Assembly: GCF_017353185.1 (NCBI RefSeq)
Contig: NZ_JAFMYV010000010.1
Location: forward strand, 124,001 to 188,000
DNA length: 64,000 bases
Direction: 5' to 3'
Source: Fibrella rubiginis
GTDB taxonomy: Bacteria; Bacteroidota; Bacteroidia; Cytophagales; Spirosomataceae
Shown here: positions 34,931-44,700 of the stretch, piece after piece
How the letters are laid out: every line of letters begins with the position of its first letter
Numbering within the stretch: the stretch's first letter is position 1
Made by a program: the position numbers and the translations under genes
The notes under the pieces: model-generated
Told to the model about the DNA's origin: nothing
Seen by the model: the letters and a program-made list of their open reading frames with translations, nothing else
Database searches by the model: none

Positions 34931-35072
34931 TCGTGACTGAGTCATAGCTGTGAAAGACAGTGTGTTTAATGGCTAAAGGGCATGACGGGGCAATTTTAAC
35001 TGGCAACAAGTTAAATCTGTCTGCACGGCCCTACTGGCGCTGGCCATAATGCCATGATCAGGTAGCCAAAAC

Positions 35073-35126
35073 GCAATGTGCGTTGTAACTACCAACTCAG
35101 CGGTTGGTGGCTACAACGCACATTGC
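35073..35126. terminator. 24-bp hairpin downstream of the 76-residue gene
   Basis: Arms 35073-35096 and 35103-35126 pair over 24 bp with two mismatches and a 6-base loop (outer stem GCAATGTGCGTTGTA). It lies 17 bases after the stop of the small minus-strand gene at 35143. Confidence 0.7.
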
Positions 35127-35142
35127 AGAAAAGCAGTATGTG

Positions 35143-35373
35143 TTAAGCGGGCAATGCTTGCCGGATTAGTGCCTTGCGCACTTTATCGGCCGCCATCAGG
35201 TCGGATAAGGTCACGCCCAGGCGTTTACGCAGCGTAGGCGAGGTTTCCAGCATTTCGCTGGCCAACTGAATGAGCAGGGCTGCCGTGGCGGCTCCGTCTG
35301 CCTTATGCCGTTTTGAGGGCGCTGTAGCGGTGGCATCATGCCCCGTTGTCTGGAGTAATCTGACTGATTCCAC
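35143..35373 (-). CDS. 76-residue hypothetical protein
   Basis: A short protein with a disordered Thr/Ala/Lys-rich first part (to about residue 30), then a helical region (AATAALLIQLASEMLETSPTLRKRLGVTLSDLMAADKVRKAL). Codon use fits the neighbours, and a 24-bp hairpin follows its stop. No family recognised. It sits between the PVC cytochrome gene and the PD40 protein gene, all on the minus strand. The real start could lie further in. Confidence 0.45.
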   Translation of the reverse strand: MESVRLLQTTGHDATATAPSKRHKADGAATAALLIQLASEMLETSPTLRKRLGVTLSDLMAADKVRKALIRQALPA

Positions 35374-35632
35374 GTTGTGTCGAGTAGGTTGTTTATACGC
35401 TACAATAAGAACAAAAATTAGTCAGTTTTCAGCACAAAATACAGGGCTAACTAGCCTCTTTTTGTGCGAATTATGTCGCATTATGTGTCATCTCACAATC
35501 CTAAATGACTTTACCGTTTTACGCGCCCAAATTATTAAGTCCACCGTTTCATTAATCAGTAGCTCCCTGCCGCAGCACGGTGGCTTGGTTACAATCCAGT
35601 ATGGTGTTTATGTCATGTTTCTTTGTGAAAAG

Positions 35633-37165
35633 CTACTTTCGGGCTACTTCCACAGGACTGATAACCGCCGCGTCGGTGTTACTCACGAAGGCCACGCGCT
35701 TACTGTCGGGCGACCATGAAGGGGTGTTGATCGACCCCTGACCGCCATAGAGGTAAGCAATTACTTTGGGCTGGCCACCCGTTACGGGCATAAGCCGGAT
35801 GTAAACGTGCTTATAGGGAGGGTGGTCGCCGGGTTTAACTTCATCTTTCAGGAACGACAAAAACACCAGCCATTTGCCGTCGGGCGAAACGTGGGCAAAC
35901 CAGTCGTGCAAATCACCATTGGTAACAGCCTCCTGCCCGGAGCCATCAGGTTTCATGCGCCAGATTTGCATGGTGCCCGTGCGGTTGGAGTTGAAATAAA
36001 TGTATTTGCCATCGGGCGAATATTCCGGGCCATCGTCCAGTCCTTTGGCATCCGTCAGGCGCGTTTCGGGACCACCCGCTGCCGGTACCTTATAGACGTC
36101 GTACTCGTCGTTGCGCGACCCGCAAAACACCAGGTCTTTGCCGTCCGGCGACCAGCCATGCAGGTAGGAGGGACCTTTGGGCGTAACCTGTTTGGGCTGC
36201 CCGCCCGATACCGGAACGGTGTAGATGATCGACCCGCCGAGCGCCGTAACGCCGCTGCTGAGGCCGAGGGTCTTGCCGTCGAAGGCCAGCACGTGGTCGT
36301 TATTGTTGTTTTTTACGTCACCAGTGTTCAGAACGGTGGGCTTCCGGGTGGTGGTATTGAAGGCATAAATTAAGCCTTCGCTGTTGTAAATCAGTTTGTT
36401 GTCGCGCGTCCAGTTGGGGGCCTGGATAGAGTTGGGGGCGGTATAGACTACCTCCCGGTTGCCGTTGGCAATGTTCAGGATCTCCAGTCGGCTACCGATT
36501 TTCATGCTGCCGTTGTTGAGCTTGTCGGGAATGCTGATACGCACATCGCGGAACGTACCCGTTTCGGTCACGTCTTTGTTGTGCGACCCAATAAACAGGC
36601 CCACGTATACCTCGTCGCCGAGGTTGACGTCGGCCACGTCGCGCACCTCAAACGGCTGGCCAAATTTGGCTACCCGCATCGTGAAGGTGTTGCCTTTGCG
36701 TTCGAGCTGAATGACATCGGCACCGGTCATGGTGGCGCGGTTTTCTTCGGTGATGCCCCCGGTGGTTTTGCGGAACTGCAGCGAGGTGAGGCCATCGCCA
36801 TGAACCGCAGCGTTCACCTGCGCCGAATTGCCCTCCAGGCTGGTGCGGGCCATCCAGCCTATTTTGCGGTGCGGGTCAACACCTTTGCCCACCAGGTTAC
36901 CCCGCGTATAGACGATGAAGTCGCCTTTGAGTCGTTTCCATAGAAAATGAAACTCGTCGGACGTGCCCCAGATATTGGTGCCTGAGCCGCTGAGGGTGTA
37001 TTCCTGCGTAGCGGGTGCGTAGACACTTTTCCCCGCATGAAGCACGGTGCCCACGTCGTTTTGTCCGTCGAATACGCCCACGGGTTTTGATTGTGACCAA
37101 ACGGGCTGGCTAAGGCTGGTCAGCAGACCAGCCCAGGTAAGCAATGTTGTAATGTGATGACGCAT
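35633..37165 (-). CDS. Secreted PD40/TolB-like propeller protein with N-terminal lectin-like domain
   Basis: 510 residues with a signal peptide (to about 24, PVWSQS). Residues about 30-215 resemble a concanavalin-like jellyroll of the DUF1349 type (FHFLWKRLKGDFIVYTRGN, GWMARTSLEGNSAQV, VYVGLFIGSHN). Residues about 225-500 are PD40/WD40-like propeller repeats of the TolB type (HGWSPDGKDLVFCGSRN, EYSPDGKYIYFNSNRTGTMQIW, SPDGKWLVFLSFL, PSWSPDSKRVAFVSN). The propeller is probably a binding platform or part of an exported peptidase-like protein, but no catalytic domain is attached. It lies upstream of the DUF1080 gene on the same strand, separated by a large inverted repeat. Confidence 0.7.
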   Translation of the reverse strand: MRHHITTLLTWAGLLTSLSQPVWSQSKPVGVFDGQNDVGTVLHAGKSVYAPATQEYTLSGSGTNIWGTSDEFHFLWKRLKGDFIVYTRGNLVGKGVDPHRKIGWMARTSLEGNSAQVNAAVHGDGLTSLQFRKTTGGITEENRATMTGADVIQLERKGNTFTMRVAKFGQPFEVRDVADVNLGDEVYVGLFIGSHNKDVTETGTFRDVRISIPDKLNNGSMKIGSRLEILNIANGNREVVYTAPNSIQAPNWTRDNKLIYNSEGLIYAFNTTTRKPTVLNTGDVKNNNNDHVLAFDGKTLGLSSGVTALGGSIIYTVPVSGGQPKQVTPKGPSYLHGWSPDGKDLVFCGSRNDEYDVYKVPAAGGPETRLTDAKGLDDGPEYSPDGKYIYFNSNRTGTMQIWRMKPDGSGQEAVTNGDLHDWFAHVSPDGKWLVFLSFLKDEVKPGDHPPYKHVYIRLMPVTGGQPKVIAYLYGGQGSINTPSWSPDSKRVAFVSNTDAAVISPVEVARK

Positions 37166-37212
37166 GGTTTAGGAAGTGGTAAAGGGTACAAGTGCATTGA
37201 TTAATATTACTG

Positions 37213-37357
37213 GCTTCGCGCTCTAAGCCCTTCGACTGGGCGTCCCCGACAAGCTCAGGGTGACAACGACCTTAAATCAACTCAAGAGAATTGTTCTATT
37301 TTCCTGTCACCCTGAGCTTGTCGGGGACGCCCAGTCGAAGGGCCCGCGGCGCGAAGC
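37213..37357. repeat. Large inverted repeat (39 + 9 bp) with widespread 'CTTCGAC...AAGCTCAGGGTGA' words
   Basis: Inner arms 37227-37265 and 37305-37343 are perfect over 39 bp. After a 5-base mismatch, outer arms 37213-37221 and 37349-37357 pair over 9 bp more. The stem contains CCCTTCGAC and GACAAGCTCAGGGTGAC, words that recur in intergenic hairpins of many unrelated bacteria. It lies 22 bases beyond the DUF1080 stop and upstream of the PD40 gene. Confidence 0.85.
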
Positions 37358-37378
37358 TAGGCTTAGTACAAAGCACGA

Positions 37379-38224
37379 CTAAAATCGGATCGAAGCGGGC
37401 AATTGCGTTATTTGCTGAACGCCAATGTTCCGGTAAAATACTTCGGCTCCTTCCGACTGCAATTGAACTTTGCCTCTGGTGAGCGGTACGGCCTGCCCGC
37501 CAACGAGGTGCCGGGTGTTGGTGAGGACCATGTTTATGGTGCCGTTCATAACGTGCACACAGGTGTCGCCCACACAATATAAATCAACCACGTTCCACTG
37601 GCCCGATGGTTTTTCGGCGTTCGGGTTTTTAATGCACGTTCGGCCATTATTGGTTTTATCCTGAAATGTAATTGACTCACCATCAGGCTGATAGACGTAT
37701 TTGCCTTTGTCGTTTTTGCGGGCGCGAATGTCGGTCAGCACGTCCATAACACCCCAGTAATCGCCGCAGTCGCCTTCCTGAATCTGAAATTCAAACGATT
37801 CCATCCAGAGCATGGATGTGCCGTGATTGCCCACACTGTGGTAGAGCAGGCCACTATCACGCGGTTGACCAAGTTTGGGTGGCCATTGGAGCGTGCCCCA
37901 TTTAAACTCCAGCCGGAGGTGGTAATTCTCGAAGTCGGTCAGGGTGTTGATGCCGCCGTAGGTCTCGCCCGACACCCGGATGGCGGGTTTGCCGTCGACC
38001 GTGACAACGGAAAAAACGTGCCTGGGGTCGTTATTTAGTCCCAGCGGCGCGGGTTTAGTGGCCTGTTTGTCGGCCGTATAGGGGCTATCAAGGTAGGTTT
38101 CCCAACCAGACAGATTCCTGCCGTTGAACAGCGACTGCCAGCCCGCCTGTTGTCGCGCCGACTGCGCCGAACCAGGGGTGAGGGTGCATAGGTACAGCCC
38201 CATAATGAACCACGGCAATTTCAT
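37379..38224 (-). CDS. DUF1080 / 3-keto-disaccharide hydrolase-like secreted protein
   Basis: 281 residues from the Met at 38224 (MKLPWFIMGLYLCTL), with a signal peptide ending near GSAQS. The single domain is a concanavalin-like jellyroll of the DUF1080 family: GWQSLFNGRNLSGWETYL, YHLRLEFKWG, DSGLLYHSVGNHG, SFEFQIQEGDCGDYW and WNVVDLYCVGDTCVHVMNG. DUF1080 members are named 3-keto-disaccharide hydrolases after characterised enzymes of 3-ketoglycoside breakdown. Residues GDCGDYW near the presumed active face are present. The TIM-barrel and PVC-dehydrogenase genes nearby fit a pathway for oxidised glycosides, an inference from co-location. Confidence 0.82.
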   Translation of the reverse strand: MKLPWFIMGLYLCTLTPGSAQSARQQAGWQSLFNGRNLSGWETYLDSPYTADKQATKPAPLGLNNDPRHVFSVVTVDGKPAIRVSGETYGGINTLTDFENYHLRLEFKWGTLQWPPKLGQPRDSGLLYHSVGNHGTSMLWMESFEFQIQEGDCGDYWGVMDVLTDIRARKNDKGKYVYQPDGESITFQDKTNNGRTCIKNPNAEKPSGQWNVVDLYCVGDTCVHVMNGTINMVLTNTRHLVGGQAVPLTRGKVQLQSEGAEVFYRNIGVQQITQLPASIRF

Positions 38225-38310
38225 AGGAAGACAAATCCGGTTAGGTTGCATCAGTAAGCTAGCCGGACACCTATTTTACTTTTACTAACATGCCTGCAGG
38301 GGTACTCAAG

Positions 38311-38376
38311 GAAAAAAGGCTACCCTAAACGGCCGGCAGACATGCAGTCACCGGTCGTTTAGGGTAGCCTTTTTTC
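38311..38376. terminator. 21-bp terminator hairpin between two minus-strand genes
   Basis: Arms 38311-38331 and 38356-38376 pair perfectly over 21 bp (GAAAAAAGGCTACCCTAAACG) with a 24-base loop and an A6/T6 run. It lies 13 bases after the stop of the Oar-like receptor gene and would terminate it. Confidence 0.85.
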
Positions 38377-38388
38377 GCCTAGATGACT

Positions 38389-41300
38389 CTAAAACCCGTA
38401 TCGGATTCCCAGCTGAATCTGGAAAGGATCGCCGGAGGGCGTCACCACTCCCGCCGTGTTGACCCGGTACACGAACCGCTGGTTTACTTTGTCGAAATTG
38501 GCTACGGCGGGTGTGGTAGCCGTGGCCGGAATGCCCAGTGCATACAGGGCCTGTGTGCCCAGCGACTGGTTGGTGCCGCCGGTCCGGCTCAGCAGGTTAG
38601 CCAGATTAAACACGTCCACAGACAGGTCGATGCTGTGGGTTTTGTAGAGCTGGAACCGCTTGCTGGCCCTTAGGTCGAAAACGCCGTAGAAGCCGTTGAT
38701 GCCGCCATTTCGCTCGGCAATTTTACCCGAATACTGGGTGATGTAGTCTTTGATACTCTGGCTGGCGTTGGGGTTGTCGAGGATGGCCTGCAAACCCGTT
38801 TTTACGTTGGCCGGCACACTCTCGGCGTTTTTGTCGAAAACAAAGGCCAGGTCGTTGGTGCCCGATACGAAGTCGGCGTTGCTGTTGGCGCCCGACAGCA
38901 GCGAATAGCGTGTGCCGCCAATGCCCGAGAACCGGAAGCCTACTGTGACACCATAAAACGTGGGTAACGTGCCAAAAACGACCACTTTATGGCGAAACTG
39001 GTTGTCGGAATACGACAGGCTGCTCAGGTTGCGCGGGTCATCTTTCACCGGCAGCGAGAGAGTAGCCGTATTGGCCACGTTGCCGTTGTAGGACGTGTTG
39101 TCGCGGGTGTCGTTCCAGGTGTAGCTCGCCGAGATTTCGCCGTCACGGAAATACTGGTACGTGGCATCGAGCACCACGGCAAACTGGTTTACCTTTCCAT
39201 CGCTGTTCAACTCCAGCACCCGCCCCAGCTTCTGGCTGATACGGCCCTGCAGCCAGTCGCCGGCGCCGTTGGTGGGCATGGTGCTGAGGGGTACATACAC
39301 CCCGCGGTTGTCTTCGTTGGCCAGGCGGAAATAAGGGTCGACGACCATGTTACGGTCTACGTACATGTAGTTATTGCGCGCCAGCGAAGCATACCCGGCA
39401 ACACCCACTTTCAGCCTGTCGGTGAGGTAGCGGCTATATGACAGGTTGGCTTTGTAGAGCACCGGTACCTGCGCATTGGGGCCGGTCATGTTGATGGTGG
39501 GTAGCTGAAACGCCGCCAGCGACGGTATGCTGGCGTAATTGCTGCGGTAGGCCGCGAAATCGGGCGTGGGTACGTTGGCGCCCCGCACGTCGACGGTGGC
39601 CAGGTGCTTACCATCGAAAGTGAGGTTGTTGATGATGGCGTAGTTGTTGATATCCGACGCAAAAATGCCCGCCCCAAACCGGATGTAATCGGTGTGGTGG
39701 TCGCCGATGTCCCAGGTAAGTTGCAGGCGGGGCTGGGCCACGAATGATTTTAGCTGATTGTCGGTGCGCAGTTTCAATTCATCATACACCAGTTGGTTGA
39801 ACGGCGACGATGGGTAGTGCGCGTAGTCGAACCGCAGTCCTCCCGTTACTTCCAGCCCAGGGGCCAGTTTGGTGGTCATCTGGCCATAGATACCTGCATT
39901 GAATGTGTGGCCCACCACACTGGGATCGGCCACCAGCGGTACCTCGCGGTAATAGCGGTAGGGCTGTAGTTTCTCGAATTTATCCAGGGCCGTCTGCGTC
40001 CCATCTACGGTGTAGTGGAAACGGCCGTTTACTTCACTGCCGTAGAGCGAGTGCGCCCGCGTGTACATGAGGTCAACGCCAAACGTGTACTGCACCTTGT
40101 CGGTATTGTAATAGGCGTTGTTGATCAGTTGAAGCACGTTGTTGTCGAACCCCTCCTGAGCAAAGCGGTGGCCCCCCATCTGAATATTGGTCGACCGGTT
40201 GGCACCGTCGATGGTCGACGATACGTTTTCGACGATGTTGCGGGGAATGTTGGCCTCCGGCAGCTGATCGCCGGGGCTGCTTTTCTGGTAGGTGTACAGG
40301 TGCTGAAGTTTCAGTTCGTTCGTAAATCGTGAACTCACCGACGTCCGTAGCGTGGCCAGAAAGCTGTTGTCTACGTTGTAATCGTTGCCATACGACTCGA
40401 AAATATTGATGGCCGTATTGTCGGCCAGGCCCAGCTTGTTGCGGTCGCTGGTGTAGTTGTCGCGGATCGTGAGCAGGTTCTTGGCGTTGAGCTGCCAGTC
40501 GATGCGGGCAAAGGCGGCATCAGACCCGCGGACCTTGTCAAACGAACCATATTGCGGGGAATTGGCCGTGCCGTACTGCGCACGGGCAATACCCACAAAC
40601 CGGTCGAGCGTGGCGCGGGTAACGTTGAACCGGGTTTCGTCGGCGGGCGATTGCACGTCGGCAATGAGCAGCGGGCGCGAATCCTGCTGATGGTCCCAGA
40701 CCACGAAAAAGTGTAGCCTGTCCTTAATGATTGGCCCGCCCAGCGAAAACCCGAACTGATTGGTCGAGAACGGTGCCACGCGTTTGTTACCCCGAATGTC
40801 GTAGGAACTCGACAGCCAGTTGGCGCGGGTGTAGTTGAAGGCGCTGCCCGTAAGCCGGTTGGTGCCCGCCTTGGTTACGGCACTCACAATGCCCCCACCG
40901 CTGCGGCCATAGATCACGTCATACTGGTTCGTAACCACTTTAAACTCCCGGACGGCTTCAATAGAAATGGAGTAAGGCGCCCCGCTACGGCTGGTTGTTG
41001 CCCCTGCCGACGTTGGGTTTTTGGCCGTCATGCCGTCGATAGTGTAGTTGGTGGATGAGCCAAGCTGCCCCGAAATACTACCGCCCCGGCTCAATGGCGA
41101 CAAGTCGGTGAGAGACGTGAAGTTGCGGCCATTAACGGGCAGGGCGGCAATGGATTTGGCCGAAATAGCCGTGGCCGCGCCGAGGTTATCTACCTTGTTT
41201 TTCAGGCCCGACGCCATCACCTGCACCACGTCGAGCGTCTGGCCATTTTCTTCCATGCTGAGGTTCACCCGGATGGCATCGCCCTGGTTGAGCATGTATC

Positions 41301-41586
41301 CGTTGCGGGTTTGCTCGCCATAGCCCACAAACGTAACCTGCACGCTGTATGGCCCGCCAAGGGGTAATTCTTTGAAGGCATATTCGCCCTGTGCGTTGGT
41401 CACCGTGCCGGTGCTAAACCCCGTTGATTCGTTCCTTACCCGAACGGTAGCTCCTGGCAGGGGTGTTTTCCCCTTTTCTGAAATAACGCCCAAAATCGAG
41501 GCCTGCGTGGTCTGAGCGACCGTTTTGCCTCCAAACAGGCAGATGAACAGAATGAGTAACGGAGCGAAAAGTAAGGTTTTCTTCAT
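38389..41586 (-). CDS. Oar-like TonB-dependent receptor with N-terminal CarboxypepD_reg domain
   Basis: 1065 residues from the Met at 41586 (MKKTLLFAPLLILFICLFGG), with a signal peptide ending at VAQT. A carboxypeptidase-regulatory-like domain (about 30-115; GVISEKGKTPLPGATVRVRN) precedes a plug (about 120-250; LPVNGRNFTSLTDLSPL, YDVIYGRSGGGIVSAVTKAGTN) and a barrel to the end (DPFQIQLGIRYGF). The VNGRNF and YGRSGGG motifs are typical of the Oar group, which in some Bacteroidota and myxobacteria is linked to protease or protein export. Substrate unknown. It is divergent from porU across a 207-base promoter region, an arrangement that may be only positional. Confidence 0.85.
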   Translation of the reverse strand: MKKTLLFAPLLILFICLFGGKTVAQTTQASILGVISEKGKTPLPGATVRVRNESTGFSTGTVTNAQGEYAFKELPLGGPYSVQVTFVGYGEQTRNGYMLNQGDAIRVNLSMEENGQTLDVVQVMASGLKNKVDNLGAATAISAKSIAALPVNGRNFTSLTDLSPLSRGGSISGQLGSSTNYTIDGMTAKNPTSAGATTSRSGAPYSISIEAVREFKVVTNQYDVIYGRSGGGIVSAVTKAGTNRLTGSAFNYTRANWLSSSYDIRGNKRVAPFSTNQFGFSLGGPIIKDRLHFFVVWDHQQDSRPLLIADVQSPADETRFNVTRATLDRFVGIARAQYGTANSPQYGSFDKVRGSDAAFARIDWQLNAKNLLTIRDNYTSDRNKLGLADNTAINIFESYGNDYNVDNSFLATLRTSVSSRFTNELKLQHLYTYQKSSPGDQLPEANIPRNIVENVSSTIDGANRSTNIQMGGHRFAQEGFDNNVLQLINNAYYNTDKVQYTFGVDLMYTRAHSLYGSEVNGRFHYTVDGTQTALDKFEKLQPYRYYREVPLVADPSVVGHTFNAGIYGQMTTKLAPGLEVTGGLRFDYAHYPSSPFNQLVYDELKLRTDNQLKSFVAQPRLQLTWDIGDHHTDYIRFGAGIFASDINNYAIINNLTFDGKHLATVDVRGANVPTPDFAAYRSNYASIPSLAAFQLPTINMTGPNAQVPVLYKANLSYSRYLTDRLKVGVAGYASLARNNYMYVDRNMVVDPYFRLANEDNRGVYVPLSTMPTNGAGDWLQGRISQKLGRVLELNSDGKVNQFAVVLDATYQYFRDGEISASYTWNDTRDNTSYNGNVANTATLSLPVKDDPRNLSSLSYSDNQFRHKVVVFGTLPTFYGVTVGFRFSGIGGTRYSLLSGANSNADFVSGTNDLAFVFDKNAESVPANVKTGLQAILDNPNASQSIKDYITQYSGKIAERNGGINGFYGVFDLRASKRFQLYKTHSIDLSVDVFNLANLLSRTGGTNQSLGTQALYALGIPATATTPAVANFDKVNQRFVYRVNTAGVVTPSGDPFQIQLGIRYGF

Positions 41587-41718
41587 GGAGTAGTGCGCTG
41601 CTTGTTGAAACCGCAAAGAGAGTGGAACTGATCTACTAGGGTATTATGTGAGTGTTACCATATTGTAGTCAGTATAATTTTTAGGTCTGTTTAAAGCAGA
41701 CAGAAAGGCCGAAAAAAG

Positions 41719-41726
41719 TAAATTTG
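41719..41726 (+). promoter_or_regulatory. Candidate -7 box upstream of porU
   Basis: TAAATTTG matches TAnnTTTG, 68 bases before the ATG at 41794. No clear -33 element at the usual spacing. Confidence 0.35.
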
Positions 41727-41793
41727 ACAGAATCAGAATCTGGTAATGAGCCTTTTACGTAAGCAATACCCGGTGTTATTTCCCCTTTGATAC

Positions 41794-44700
41794 ATGTGCT
41801 GGCTCAACCGACGACTGCGTGGCGGACTCTTACTGATTGGTCTGCTTGGCAGCACAATCGGTTGGGGGCAGACTGTCCGGTCGGTATTGCAAACGGGACA
41901 GTGGCTTAAAATTGGCGTGACGGAAACGGGTATTGTCCGGCTCGATTATGCTACACTTACCAAAGCTAATCCCGCCTTCGCCACCGCCGACCCACGCCTG
42001 TTTCGGCTCTATGGTAACGGCGGCGCGGCGCTTCCCCAACCCAACGCCACCGCGCGCCCCGTTGATTTGCTCGAAAACGCCGTGCAGGTAACGGGCGAGT
42101 CCGATGGCCGTTTCGATCCAGCCGATGCGCTATTGTTTTTCGGGCAGGGCAGCACCAAAATCACCGTTGACGCGGCCGGGAAACCGGTCTCGCACCAACT
42201 CAATCCCTACGCCGACACGACGTTTTATTTTCTGACCATCGGTCCGTCAGCAGCGGTCCCACGTCTGGGGATGCGCGTGGCGAATCGGGCGGCGGGCAAC
42301 ACGATCACGGGTACGCCCATCACGACCTATACCGATTATGTTTTTCACGAAGCCGAACGGGTGAAGCCGCTGGCATCGGGCCGGTACTGGCTGGGCGAAG
42401 CGTTTCAGGGTGAATTGTCTCAACGGCTGACGGTTACGCTCAACACGCCGGGCCGAATTGCCAACACGTCTGTCCTGGTTCGGTCGGCGGTGATGGCTTC
42501 ATCGACGGCACAGACCACGTATTTTTTGCAGGTCAACGGCAGCGACATCGGGAGCCAGACTGTAGAACCCGTAGCCGATGCGCTCACGCGCTATACCACG
42601 CGGGGTATGCTGAACACCAGCACCTTCACCACCACGCCGACGGGGGCGGGCGAGGGGCTTTCTATCCAGTTGACATCCAGCCGGAAGGGTGGGGCGGGGT
42701 CGTCGGGCTACCTCGATTTTTTGTCCGCCCAGTACCAGCGTGAGCTTCGCCAATATGACCAGCCAACCCTTGTGCGTAGCACGGCCGGCCGGTTCGTGGC
42801 GAAACAGGCCACGGCGGCGTTGCGCATCTGGGACGTGACCAACCCGCTACGGCCCGCCCAGCAAGCCTATAGCCTGACGGGTTTGGCCGCAACGTGGTCG
42901 TCAGACAGTCTGGCCCGGCACGAGTATATGCTCTTTACGGATGCCACAACCGGGTTGCCTGCTTCCATCAACGTTATCGCCAACCAGGACATACGCGGTC
43001 AGCAAGCGCCTAACCTGCTGATTGTGACGCCCCTGGCCTGGCGGGCTGAAGCCGACCGTTTAGCGCAGTATCGGAGAACCAATGACAGCCTGTCGGTGCT
43101 GGTGGTGACCACGCAGCAGGTGTATAATGAGTTCAGTTCGGGGCAGCCCGACCCCACGGCCATTCGTGATATGTGCCGGTATTTCTACCAGTATGGCCAA
43201 TCCGGGTCACCATCCGCCGGGCTGCGTTACCTGCTGCTGTTTGGTGATGCAACCTACGATTACCGCAATATCGACCAGTTTCTGTCGCCCACAGAACAGG
43301 CCAGCATGGTGCCGGTCTACGAAAGCCGCGAGTCGTTGCACCCACTGCTAAGCTTTTCGTCGGATGATTATTTTGGGTTTCTCAAAGACACGGATGGCGA
43401 GTGGACGGAAGATTTTACGGGCGACCAGCGGCTCGATATTGGGGTAGGTCGGTTGCCCGTGAAATCACTTGACGAGGCTAAAACGGTGGTCGACAAACTC
43501 ATCCGCTACGCCACCGATAAAACAACGGGCAACTGGCGGTCGCAACTGCTGATCGTGGCCGACGATGGCGACGATAATATCCATCAGCGCGACGCCGATC
43601 AGCTGGCCACATACGTAGAAACCCACGCCCCGGCCTATCACCCCGACCGCCTGTTCATCGACCTCTTTCCCCGAACGGCCGACACCGTGGGCACGCAGGT
43701 GGTGCCAAAATCGCTGCCCGTTAACGCCCGTATCCGGCAGGCTATGCAGGACGGGCGGCTCATCATTAACTACACCGGACACGGGGGCATTCGGGAATGG
43801 GCGCAGGAGCAGATTCTCACCCTAAAAGACATCCTGACTACGCCCGTTCCGCGCCTGCCTCTGTTCGTCACCGCCACCTGCGAGTTTGGCCGCTACGACG
43901 ACCCGACGAGTAGTTCGGGAGCCGAAATAGCCCTCCTGAACCCCACGGGGGGTGGAATTGGCCTGCTGACCACCACCCGGCCCGTTTTCGCGGATAAGAA
44001 CCTGTTGCTGAATCAGGCATTTTACCGAACCGTTTTTCAGCCCAGGGCAGGCCGGATGCCCCGGCTGGGCGACGTGATCCGGGCCACCAAAGACAGCAGC
44101 CTGGCGGGGGTGCAAAACCGGAATTTCACCCTCCTCGGCGACCCATCCATGCGGCTGGCCTACCCCCGCGCCGAGGTGGTGCTCACCGGGCTGAATGGCC
44201 ATGCACTAACGGTTCCCGACACGTTGCGGGCCTTGCAACAGGTGACACTCACGGGCGAGGTTCGTTTGCCGGGCATGGCGCAGGCGCTGGCCAATTTTTC
44301 GGGCACGGCGCAGCTTACGCTCTACGATAAACCAACCAGCCTGACTACGCTGGGTCTGGAGGGCAACCCGAAGATGGCTTTTCGTTCCTATACCAATCGC
44401 CTCTATTCCGGGCAGGTGCGGGTGCAGAACGGGCAGTTTCAGGCGCAGTTTACCCTCCCCAAAGACCTTGACCTGACCGTTGGGCCGGGCCGCCTCTACG
44501 CCTACGCCCTGCGCGACGATGGGCTGACGGATGCGGGTGGAGCCACCGATTTACCCCTTGGTGGTGTTGCTCGTACGCCTCCGGTAGCCGACGTGCAGCC
44601 ACCCGTTATCCGCCTGTCGCTGGCCGATACCCTGGCTACCGTGCCGTACCTGACCGTTGCCGGGCCGACCGTTACGCTGTTAGTTGATCTGTCTGATAAT

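Noticed and set aside
33839..34936. 365-residue open frame opposite the PVC cytochrome gene
   Set aside because: Antisense shadow with Val/His-rich composition and no domain; the opposite frame has clear motifs.
35270..35719. 149-residue plus-strand frame
   Set aside because: It overlaps the 5' end of the 76-residue gene and the 3' end of the PD40 gene, shows no domain, and has unlikely composition.
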